Made by a program: the position numbers and the translations under genes
Assembly: GCA_038501785.1 (NCBI GenBank)
Contig: JBAMJR010000517.1
Coordinates: 1 to 64,000 of the forward strand
Direction of reading: 5' to 3'
Length of the DNA stretch: 64,000 nt
From: Myoxocephalus aenaeus
Taxonomy: Eukaryota > Chordata > Actinopteri > Perciformes > Cottidae
Notes under the pieces: model-generated
Database searches by the model: none
What the model saw: only the letters and a program-made list of their open reading frames with translations
Told to the model about the DNA's origin: nothing
Shown: positions 8,873 to 17,644 of the stretch, piece after piece
Position numbering within the stretch: the stretch's first letter is position 1
Layout: every line of letters starts with the position of its first letter

Positions 8873-10756
8873 ATGGAGGATTGGACCACGGTGGTCAGGA
8901 GGGGAAGGGGGAGGAGAGGGGCAGTTCCCCACCGGAATCACAGGGAGGGACGAGGTCCCCCACCGCCTGTTAGGGGAAGGAGGGTCCCAGAGGGTGAGGG
9001 AACATTGGCCCACCCACCGGAGAGATTAGAAAAAATATATTTTAAGTTGCTTCAAGCCATTCACCATGCAGAAGTGATTGAGAATACTTTTCGTACCAAC
9101 TGCTTTCCAGCAGGCATGTGGAGGCAGGTTAATAAACTTACATCTTTTATTAAACCTTCATCTCCCAATGCGGCCACCACACTGAGAGTGAGGAATGGGA
9201 CCGTTCAGTGGATGTGGAATAACATGAACATCCTTAAAGAGCACTACGACTCGGTGATTGCCCTCGCTCTTGAGGGACTCCCGGGGTTTGATGGGGTGGC
9301 TTGGGAGAGAGCGTTGGCCTATGGTGGAGGCAGATATAAAAAACGTCTTACCGACTCCTCTATACTGTCCCTCTCGACCTTGGTGGGACGACCCCTGCGG
9401 AATCAGGGACGGAGGCCGGATGTTGGGGAGTTGAGGGAGGAGGATTGGCCCCTGTTGCCACCTGCGGACCGGGGGCCCGGGGTAACTCCCATACCCCTTC
9501 CTCGGAGACTTCCTAGGGCACGTCCACCACAGGTTAGGCCTGTTCCTACGGCTGACCCTTTGGTTGCCTCGATCCCTAACCCTGACCCTCACCTGGGCTC
9601 TAACCACAACCACCTTCTTGGTCCTGGTGGAACTCATGGGCCGGTGTTGGGCCCCAATCCCGGCCCTGGCCCTGACCACAACCACTTCCGGGGTCCTGGT
9701 GGGACCCTTGACCCCGGTTCGGGCCCTAATCCCAACCTCATTCCCGTACCTGCCCCTCACCAGAGCCCCCCCTCCCTCTCTGTGCCTGTACGGAGCCCTG
9801 GTCCAGGGTCTGGCCAGGTCTCGCTTCTTGGCCCGATCCCCAGTGCCTCGCCTCGGGTGTTGCCTATCCAGGGCACCCCTCCAGTGACCCGTAATAAGAC
9901 TCTGCGGATCTGCATAGCAGACATCCATTTGGCCGATAGGCAACGAGCTGCTCTTTCTAGCAGTCTGGACAGCAATTTGGGCTTCCGTCCTAATTTTAAT
10001 TTGGAAATGTCGGAGAGCTTGGACGGGAGTGGGGTGGGGCTTTCTGAGACCATCGATCGTTCCGGGGTTGGGGGTAGAGAGGCCCCACAGACCAATGTGG
10101 CGGTGGAAGTTCCTCGGTCTCGGCTTTTGGAGGAGAGTTTGGGGTCCGACTTGGGGGAGGCCTCCGTCCGGGTGCGGGAGGGTCGACTGGAGGGGGGCCC
10201 AGTCCCCCTAGTGCAAAAACCTACCCGCCACTGTACCACATTCCAGAAGGTGACACAGTGGGAACTGGAGCTTAAACTACCAGTTGTAGTGTTGGGGGAC
10301 TCCAATCTTTCTAGGATTCCACCTTACCATTTTCCCATGGTACAGATTGATTGCTTTCCTGGGGCCCAGATTCATCACATCAAGGAGATTCTTCTTAAAT
10401 TGGATCCCTGTCTGTCTACCCAGAAAGTGATTTTATCTGTAGGCCTGAATAATTGCCTGAGGGGGAATCAGCTCGCGACCATGAAAAAGCAGTTTCAACA
10501 ACTTATGTCGCGGGCTAAAACAGTCTTCCCCCGGGCTGAAATTGTTGTCCCCCTTATCCAGTTTTCAGCTGGGCTTCCGCCGAGGGCCAAAAATCTGTTG
10601 CAGGATCTTAACCCCTTCTTGGAGGGGAACTACAGAACCCTTAAAGGAATTGACCAAGACCAATTTTGTGTTCACCCAGGGGACCCCGTGCATTGGACAA
10701 CAGCCACGGCTAACAAAATCCTCCTTTCCTGGATGTCTCTTTTAAACTTGGAATAG
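8873..10756 (+). CDS. PLE ORF1 protein with SGNH-like domain (copy 3)
   Basis: 627 residues with a translation identical to the copy 2 ORF1: basic N-terminus, helical domain (47-170), Pro-rich middle, SGNH-like blocks GDS (475-477), GLNN (524-527) and DPVH (604-607). The slippery heptamer recurs three codons before the stop. Identical translation of two complete copies implies very recent duplication or homogenisation. Confidence 0.8.
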   Translation: MEDWTTVVRRGRGRRGAVPHRNHREGRGPPPPVRGRRVPEGEGTLAHPPERLEKIYFKLLQAIHHAEVIENTFRTNCFPAGMWRQVNKLTSFIKPSSPNAATTLRVRNGTVQWMWNNMNILKEHYDSVIALALEGLPGFDGVAWERALAYGGGRYKKRLTDSSILSLSTLVGRPLRNQGRRPDVGELREEDWPLLPPADRGPGVTPIPLPRRLPRARPPQVRPVPTADPLVASIPNPDPHLGSNHNHLLGPGGTHGPVLGPNPGPGPDHNHFRGPGGTLDPGSGPNPNLIPVPAPHQSPPSLSVPVRSPGPGSGQVSLLGPIPSASPRVLPIQGTPPVTRNKTLRICIADIHLADRQRAALSSSLDSNLGFRPNFNLEMSESLDGSGVGLSETIDRSGVGGREAPQTNVAVEVPRSRLLEESLGSDLGEASVRVREGRLEGGPVPLVQKPTRHCTTFQKVTQWELELKLPVVVLGDSNLSRIPPYHFPMVQIDCFPGAQIHHIKEILLKLDPCLSTQKVILSVGLNNCLRGNQLATMKKQFQQLMSRAKTVFPRAEIVVPLIQFSAGLPPRAKNLLQDLNPFLEGNYRTLKGIDQDQFCVHPGDPVHWTTATANKILLSWMSLLNLE

Positions 10757-12960
10757 GGGGACCTAGAGCGCAGACTCAGCCCCATTCCAGCATCTTAAAT
10801 CTTTCATCTTCTTTTCTTTTATCCAACGATGAGGCAAGGCTGCTTGAAAGGGGCCTCTTTTTTATTCCGACTCCTTCGGAAGTAGACAGGCCGATGCTTC
10901 GCAGAGACCTCTATAAGTACCACAGACGTCTCAAGCTCCTGGACCATTTTGATTTTAACACCAGTTTCAATAGGGAACCGTTCATTGGCCCATCGGGTTG
11001 GGAACCCAAATGGGATAGTGTTTCGAAACCCTTTCAGAAACTGATCAAGTCCGACATTCGTGCTTTTGAGCGACTCGGTTGGAACAGTGAGAAGGAGAGG
11101 AATTTATCTGTTGGCGAGAGGGCAGCATTGCAGAAATTGAAATCTAATAGAGACATTGTTATTAAACCGGCAGATAAGGGTTCAAAGATAGTTATAATGG
11201 ATAGACATCAGTACCTTACCGAGGCCTACAGACAGCTCAACAACGTGGCGCATTACTTGCCTCTTTCCGGATCCCTGCAGATGGAAAATCAGATCACCAT
11301 CAGGGGGATCCTGGAACACTTGTACAGAAATAAAATCATTACAGCAAAACAAATGCGTTACCTGTCTGGTGAGGACCCTCCACGCCCACGACAATTCTAC
11401 CTGTTACCAAAGATTCACAAGAATCCTGAGACGTGGACGGTCCCGCACTTGATTCCTCCCGGCAGACCGATTGTCTCCGACTGCGGCAGTGAGTCGTGCA
11501 GGATAGCGGAATATATTGATTTTTACCTGAACCCTCTGTCACAGAAGCATGACAGCTATATTAAAGACACTTATGAGTTTGTCTCAAGATTAAAACATCT
11601 TTTTTTGCCACCTGGTAGTCTGCTTTTTTCCATTGACATTGATGCCCTTTATACTAACATTGAGACTCGTTTGGGCCTCAAGGCCATTCGAGAGATTTTT
11701 CTGCAACATCCTGATTCTACTAGACCAGATGAGGCCCTTCTTACCCTTTTAGAGCTAGGACTTAACCGTAATGATTTCGAGTTTGATTCCCGTTTCTTTC
11801 TTCAAGTCCATGGTACCGCCATGGGGAAGAAGTTCGCCCCGGCGTATGCCAATATCTACATGGCAGACTGGGAACGGACGGTTTTTCCCAAGTGCAGCCT
11901 GTTGCCCAGTTTTTATGTTCGGTACCTGGATGACATTTTTGGGGTTTGGGAACATTCAGAGGCCACTTTTGGCGAGTTTATTGCAGTTCTTAACCACCAC
12001 CACCCGTCCATCACTGTTAAATTTAATCTCCAAACGGAGAAGATTGAGTTCCTGGACACTGAGGTCTTCCTTATTAAACAGGACAATGGGGGCAGTGGCC
12101 TAGGGACCAGAGTCTATTTTAAGCCGACCGACACCCACGCACTGTTACATAAATCCAGTTACCATCCGAAACACACATTTCGAGGCATCGTAAAATCACA
12201 ACTTATACGTTACCTCAGGATTTGTACATTGCCAGGGGATGTCGCGTCGGCAACTAAGACTCTCTTCCGGGCACTCCGACACCGGGGGTATAGTAGAACT
12301 TTCCTCCGGCTAATTAAAGCAGAGGTGCACCGGGAATTCCATCTAGGGCCAAGGCCGGAGAGAGTAGAGCGGGAAGTCCGCTTGCTCCCTCTGGTGTCCA
12401 CATTTTCCCCAGCCTCCAGGTCTCTGAATAGCAAAATAAAATCCAATTTCAAGATTGTACAGAATCAGGTGGCACCGCTCGCTGAGTTCCGGACTATATC
12501 AGCTTTTAGGAGGAACAAAAATCTTAAGGACCTCTTAGTCCGGGCCTCCCTTGGGAAACGCCAGCCAGGGAGACTTGCCCAACATTTTAAAAGCACCAAG
12601 TTTTTGGTGAACTCTCATACTCACCTGAGTGCGCCGGTCTCCTTTGTGACCAGGCCCGAGTCGGTGAATGTGGTCTATTGCATTGAGTGTGGGACCTGTG
12701 GAAAATTGTATATTGGTCAGACTAAAAACCAACTGATCTCCAGGTTAAAACAACATCTCTACCTCATCAATAAAACCACCAGGAATACCCACCTCTATGC
12801 ACATTTTAGACTACATGAGAGTACAAGTGCATTCATCATGGGTCTAGAGTCAGAAATCTGGTGGTCCACCAGACAGAGATTGGCCAGGGAGAGATTTTGG
12901 ATTATGAGGCTAAAAACATTCCATCCCTTTGGCCTCAATCAGGTGTACCCGCACCAATAA
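10714..12960 (+). CDS. PLE reverse transcriptase/GIY-YIG endonuclease (copy 3)
   Basis: Frame open from 10714 and overlapping ORF1 by 43 nt; the first internal Met is at 10894. From that Met the 688-residue translation is identical to copies 1 and 2, with the RT motifs (FSIDIDALYTNI, YLDD) and the GIY-YIG core intact. This copy borders family 2, so its 3' end shows what the element attached to: CTAACCC-like sequence. Confidence 0.9.
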   Translation, partial: QNPPFLDVSFKLGIGGPRAQTQPHSSILNLSSSFLLSNDEARLLERGLFFIPTPSEVDRPMLRRDLYKYHRRLKLLDHFDFNTSFNREPFIGPSGWEPKWDSVSKPFQKLIKSDIRAFERLGWNSEKERNLSVGERAALQKLKSNRDIVIKPADKGSKIVIMDRHQYLTEAYRQLNNVAHYLPLSGSLQMENQITIRGILEHLYRNKIITAKQMRYLSGEDPPRPRQFYLLPKIHKNPETWTVPHLIPPGRPIVSDCGSESCRIAEYIDFYLNPLSQKHDSYIKDTYEFVSRLKHLFLPPGSLLFSIDIDALYTNIETRLGLKAIREIFLQHPDSTRPDEALLTLLELGLNRNDFEFDSRFFLQVHGTAMGKKFAPAYANIYMADWERTVFPKCSLLPSFYVRYLDDIFGVWEHSEATFGEFIAVLNHHHPSITVKFNLQTEKIEFLDTEVFLIKQDNGGSGLGTRVYFKPTDTHALLHKSSYHPKHTFRGIVKSQLIRYLRICTLPGDVASATKTLFRALRHRGYSRTFLRLIKAEVHREFHLGPRPERVEREVRLLPLVSTFSPASRSLNSKIKSNFKIVQNQVAPLAEFRTISAFRRNKNLKDLLVRASLGKRQPGRLAQHFKSTKFLVNSHTHLSAPVSFVTRPESVNVVYCIECGTCGKLYIGQTKNQLISRLKQHLYLINKTTRNTHLYAHFRLHESTSAFIMGLESEIWWSTRQRLARERFWIMRLKTFHPFGLNQVYPHQ
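10741..10788 (+). promoter_or_regulatory. -1 frameshift signal between ORF1 and RT (copy 3)
   Basis: Same heptamer T TTA AAC (10741-10747) and downstream nine-pair stem-loop (10750-10788) as in copy 2, in the same phase relative to the ORF1 stop at 10754-10756. Confidence 0.75.
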
Positions 12961-13138
12961 AAACCCTCTTCTCCGATCCATCTTTGAGGTTGGCAGGATA
13001 CACCTCTCTCTGAGACACCCTGAAAAAATAAAACATTTACTTACCTGTTTGGATATGCCGAGTGCTTTTACTTTGTGTGCCCGTGCGTTCCGGCTGTCCT
13101 TGGACAGCAGGAGTTTTAATTTTCCCCTGCACCTAACC
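12961..13138 (+). other. 3' UTR of family 1, copy 3
   Basis: AATAAA-bearing 3' UTR with the perfect GCTGTCC/GGACAGC hairpin at 13093-13108, ending CCTAACC at 13138. Confidence 0.6.
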
Positions 13139-13215
13139 CAAGCCACGCCCACTTACAGAAACACTGGCCTAACCTTAACCAGGAGGCCCAACCCTCTATT
13201 ACACTGACCACAATT

Positions 13216-14091
13216 TGGACGCCTCACCTACGATTTGACCTCTGAACTCAACCCTGAGGATAGTGAGAAAAAGAAGAGAGAGAGAAAAGGCGAAGAAAAG
13301 AATATCACTGTAATACAACAGTCATCATATGAGTTCACCTGTTGCAGAAACACACATTGATGTGACTTCTAAATGTTCAAACTGTTCTCATGCATATTTC
13401 CCTGACATATTGATACAAAGACAATTTGATAATATGTTTAGAAAGAAAAGACATTGTGCATTTCATATGTTTAATTTAATTGAGCTTAATCCAAGTCATC
13501 CCTTGTGAGGACATTTGGTTCATCCGAGAGGACACAGTTCATAGTAAAAGAGTTTATTTCATGTTTTCCAACACGTTATACATGTGAGAATACTTACCTG
13601 AGTTCTGAAAAGTACAAGGTTTAAAAATACACACAGAATATGTTGTTTGTACAGAAGCTGAACATTACAACTGCATATCTTCAAAAAGATCCTTGTAATA
13701 TATTCTAACATTGAATGGGATGTAACTGCATGTAAACAACTGTAAATCACAGCTGCAAGGAAGGAAGGAGGAAGGGAGAGAAGAAGTCGGGCCCAAACCA
13801 CACGGGGTTAACCCAATTTACTAGACCCATTTGACTTTTGACCTTTGGCCAGACAGGAAGTCTACCACTCCCTTCCTCATCTTTCCGGAAGTCAAACTCG
13901 AGACGCCATGTTCTCGAGCATGGCTCCACACTAGGTCTGATGAAAGGTTGACACTTAACCTGAAACGTTACCTATAAAGCTATATATGTTCACCAGAACA
14001 ATCCGGGAGAAATAAAAGAAAAGATAAGTAGAGAGCAGCTTCCTCTTTTTCTTGCCCCGGGACACAATAACCACAGCAGCGATCGGAAAAC
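13216..14091 (+). promoter_or_regulatory. 5' leader of family 2, unit A
   Basis: An 0.9-kb leader before the ORF1 Met. The only structured element I recognise is the hammerhead-like fold at 13932-13974. Short minus-strand ORFs here are not supported by any motif. The same leader precedes units B (16769-17644) and C (19917-20792). Confidence 0.45.
13932..13974 (+). ncRNA. Hammerhead-ribozyme-like fold, family 2 unit A
   Basis: Stem I TAGGT (13932-13936) pairs with ACCTA (13970-13974). The core CTGATGA (13937-13943) is canonical. Stem II AGGTT (13945-13949) pairs with AACCT (13957-13961). GAAA (13962-13965) is followed by CGTT, predicting cleavage after 13969. Stem III is the minimal ACGT. As in family 1, one extra A (13944) precedes stem II. 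The stems share no sequence with family 1 although the architecture is the same. Confidence 0.7.
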
Positions 14092-15843
14092 ATGAGCCGG
14101 CCTCGAGGAGACCGGGACCAGTTGAACACAGAGTGGCCTCCCCTGGACAGTGGGAGGGACCAGAGACCACGTCGCCAGAGCCCGGACCACCGGGACCGAG
14201 CAGCGTCCACCTGGACAGGTAGGACAGAGTTCAGACAAGAGAAGCGCAATGAGTACACCGAGTACGCGCAGGACAATGATGGCGGACGGAGCGCGCGCGA
14301 CCGCTCCACGTCCAGACACAGAACGGACAATTCTCCACATCGTCCACATAAATCATATGCAGCAGCCACATATACTGGACGGAGAGACTATAATCCCAGC
14401 CCGGAGGATTTCCGTCCACGAGACCATTACACACAGCGCGGGTCGCGCGCATTGACGAGCAGAGCGACGGACAACGGAGATGCGTCCCACAGCAGGAGGA
14501 ATGCCTCCACACACAGGGACCGCCAGAGAGATGATCGGTATGTAAGAGACAACTACAGGAACCCGCCGAGGGACTTCAAAAGACTCAATCAAGACAGGAG
14601 CAGAGACTCCTTTTACGCTCCTCGCCGGGACCCGGCGGAGCGCACCCGCGATACGCGCGCACCAGCCGCGAACGGGACACAGCAACGGGACACAGAGCCT
14701 CCGTCAGCCTCTCACTCTCCCGGACGGAGGTGGAGAGATGAAGGAGACACAAGACAGACAAAGACCGACTCTCCAGGACAAGATCCGACAGAGCGCGCTC
14801 GTGACACACGTCCTCTGGACACGAACGGCGCACCACAACGCGACACAGCGCCCGGACCGCCTCCGCGTCAAGCAGACCGGAGCGACACGGGGAACACAAG
14901 ACAACAACAGCTTTCAAGACCACGAGATCAGGACAACGGATTTGTCCCCTACAGAAACAGACAGCGGCGTCGCAACAACAGACATCAAAGAGGCCGCGGA
15001 GGAGAGCCGCAGCACCGCCGCACCGGAGAAAAGAGAGGAGATGATCCCGACAGGACCCTCTCTGATGACCCACACTTTGTCCGAAAGATTAAAATCTTGA
15101 ACAAGATCATCAAAGCGGTCCATCATCTAAAAAACGTGAGTGATGATGAGAAACCACCTGTCACAATGAGCAGAACGGTTAAATACCTCACAGACTTAAT
15201 AAAACCAGCGCTCCCCACACCACGCATCCTAAAACGAATCGCAGATAATGCTAAGGACTGGTCTGACAACATGATCATCCAATTGAGAGACCATTATGAG
15301 AAGGCTATAAAAAGGGAAATTAAGTTCTTATTCTATATAGGAAGCACGGAATGGAAAGAGCCCTTTATAAAAGCTACAAAATGGGCAAAAAATGCTCTGG
15401 GTTCTAGATTAGAACAGACGACTCTTGACAGAGTGAAAGAAACGATCCAAAAGGGCCTGGAGGACCTTGAGGAAGAGTACAGGCCCAGGCCCATCATGAG
15501 AACAAGGACAGCGGCGGACCAGACGGCCCCACAAGTTTCACTTCCCCCCGTCACCTCCACACCAGTCAGCATAAACGATGACACTCTACCTGTTTCTCCC
15601 ACAGTCACGGTGAGATTACCTCCCCCCTCCCCCACCCCCCCCTCCACCGGCATCTTCTCCTGCTCCTCTCTCACAGATCAACAGAAAATCAAGAGCAGCA
15701 AGAACAACAGCGCCTGGAGGAGGAGCAACACAAGGGACACAGACCACCTCGATGGAGAACCTCCTCTCAGGAATCAAAGAGACAGAGGAGGAAAAGGAGG
15801 ACCAGGAGTACACTTCCGCAGCATCATCACGATCCACGAGTAA
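14092..15843 (+). pseudogene. Family 2 ORF1 protein, unit A (frameshifted in a poly-C run)
   Basis: 583 residues are read before the stop. The N-terminal half is low-complexity Arg/Asp/Ser/Thr-rich, then comes the helical domain (about 325-455; KIIKAVHHL, DLIKP, RDHYEKAI) shared with the family 1 ORF1, then a Ser/Thr/Pro-rich tail. Relative to units B and C an extra C in the run ending near 15642 shifts the frame; the original frame continues at 15752-16090. The Met at 14092 is the first in the frame after the leader and is conserved in all units. The protein is probably RNA-binding and structural; this is inferred. Confidence 0.7.
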
Positions 15844-16080
15844 AACCAGGTCAAACACTGACCTCACTCCTATGCGAGACGACCGAGAGAGGTCACACAA
15901 TGAGGACTCCTTTGAGGGATCGACACCAGAAGAACTCGACATTCTGCTGAATGAAAGGCAGTCAACCACACGGGTAACAACAGCTCCCAGACACAGGAAG
16001 ACTTTGGATTGCTCGTTTGAGCACTGGAATGACAGGGGGTCTGAACGAGCGCTGAAGAAGAGAGTGAAAGGCAGGAAGGA

Positions 16081-16123
16081 GAATGCATAGGGACCCCTGC
16101 TGCTTTTTAGTAGTAGGGGCCCC
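16081..16123 (+). other. Conserved 3'-terminal signal of unit A: GAATGCAT plus hairpin
   Basis: GAATGCAT (16081-16088) is followed by a 14-position stem (16090-16103 with 16110-16123) with one A-C mismatch and two G-U pairs, closed by a 6-nt loop. The loop region reads GCTTTTTAGT. Equivalent signals end the four other copies in this region, each next to CCCTAA-type DNA. Confidence 0.65.
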
Positions 16124-16765
16124 AACCCTTACCCTAACCTAACCCAGCTAGTGCCTCCTGCCAGAAGCTCTCGCATCCTTCAGGACCGCTCTATTAAGAC
16201 CCCTCCATTCCTAAATTCTAATTGTAAAACCATAAATTAATGGTCCATCCTACCCTAGAATCACAATTTTCGCATTGAAAACAGGTTTGTTCTGGCCTAA
16301 CCTTAACCAGGAGACCCAACCCTTTATTCCACTGACCTCAACCATTGAGGATCCACCCCTAAACACAATTTAGAAGCCACGCCCACTCATAGAAACGCTG
16401 GCCTAACCTTAACCAGGAGGCCCAACCCTTTATTCCACTGACCTCAACCATTGAGAATCCACCCCTAAACCCAATTCGGAAGCCACGCCCACTTACAGAA
16501 ACACTGGCCTAACCTTAACCAGGAGGCCCAACCCTTTATTCCACTGACCTCAACCATTGAGAATCCACCCCTAAACCCAATTCGGAAGCCACGCCCACTT
16601 ACAGAAACGCTGGCCTAACCTTAACCAGGAGGCCCAACCCTTTATTCCACTGACCTCAACCATTGAGGATCCACCCCTAAACCCAATTCGGAAGCCACGC
16701 CCACTTACAGAAACACTGGCCTAACCTTAACCAGGAGGCCCAACCCTCTATTACACTGACACACA
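16124..16765. repeat. Subtelomeric spacer with 106-bp satellite between units A and B
   Basis: After a short CCCTAACC tract (about 16130-16145) and about 150 bp of unique sequence come five satellite copies whose CTGGCCTAACC starts fall at 16292, 16398, 16504, 16610 and 16716, exactly 106 bp apart. Each contains CCTAACC-like words. The last copy grades into the head of unit B; part of the monomer also heads units A (13139) and C (about 19800-19900). Confidence 0.8.
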
Positions 16766-17484
16766 ATTTGGACGCCTCACCTACGATTTGACCTCTGAAC
16801 TCAACCCTGAGGATAGTGAGAAAAAGAAGAGAGAGAGAAAAGGCGAAGAAAAGAATATCACTGTAATACAACAGTCATCATATGAGTTCACCTGTTGCAG
16901 AAACACACATTGATGTGACTTCTAAATGTTCAAACTGTTCTCATGCATATTTCCCTGACATATTTATACAAAGACAATCTGATAATATGTTTAGAAAGAA
17001 AAGACATTGTGCATTTCAATTGTTTAATTTAATTGAACTTAATCCAAGTCATCCCTTGTGAGGACATTTGGTTCATCCGAGAGGACACAGTTCATAGTAA
17101 AAGAGTTTATTTCATGTTTTCCAACACGTTATACATGTGAGAATACTTACCTGAGTTCTGAAAAGTACAAGGTTTAAAAATACACACAGAATATGTTGTT
17201 TGTACAGAAGCTGAACATTACAACTGCATATCTTCAAAAAGATCCTTGTAATATATTCTAACATTGAATGGGATGTAACTGCATGTAAACAACTGTAAAT
17301 CACAGCTGCAAGGAAGGAAGGAGGAAGGGAGAGAAGAAGTCGGGCCCAAACCACACGGGGTTAACCCAATTTACTAGACCCATTTGACTTTTGACCTTTG
17401 GCCAGACAGGAAGTCTACCACTCCCTTCCTCATCTTTCCGGAAGTCAAACTCGAGACGCCATGTTCTCGAGCATGGCTCCACAC

Positions 17485-17527
17485 TAGGTCTGATGAAAGG
17501 TTGACACTTAACCTGAAACGTTACCTA
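17485..17527 (+). ncRNA. Hammerhead-ribozyme-like fold, family 2 unit B
   Basis: Same sequence and fold as the unit A motif: TAGGT/ACCTA stem I, CTGATGA core, AGGTT/AACCT stem II, GAAA and minimal ACGT stem III. Confidence 0.7.
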
Positions 17528-17644
17528 TAAAGCTATATATGTTCACCAGAACAATCCGGGAGAAATAAAAGAAAAGATAAGTAGAGAGCAGCTTCCTCTT
17601 TTTCTTGCCCCGGGACACAATAACCACAGCAGCGATCGGAAAAC

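Larger units (their letters stand above)
7733..13138 (+). mobile_element. Family 1 Penelope-like element, copy 3 (complete)
   Basis: Same layout as copy 2: leader 7733-8872, ORF1 8873-10756, RT frame 10714-12960, 3' UTR to 13138. It agrees with the other copies through the CCTAACC at 13132-13138, then departs abruptly at 13139 into family 2 satellite-like sequence. This breakpoint defines the true 3' end of family 1 and places its 3' end on a CTAACCC telomere-like junction. Confidence 0.85.
13139..16123 (+). mobile_element. Family 2 PLE derivative, unit A (non-autonomous)
   Basis: Unit of about 3.0 kb: satellite-like head (13139-13200), leader with hammerhead-like fold (13932-13974), ORF1, and a 3' end with GAATGCAT and a long hairpin (16090-16123) followed by CCCTAACC-type DNA. 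No RT or endonuclease coding is present. Units B and C repeat the layout at +3,553 and a further +3,148, differing by scattered substitutions and small indels. The exact 5' boundary is uncertain because the head shares sequence with the adjacent 106-bp repeats. Confidence 0.75.

Noticed and set aside
13559..14369. Minus-strand ORFs of 60-129 codons in the family 2 leader
   Set aside because: They repeat only because the whole unit repeats; no similarity to any family and no consistent start context.
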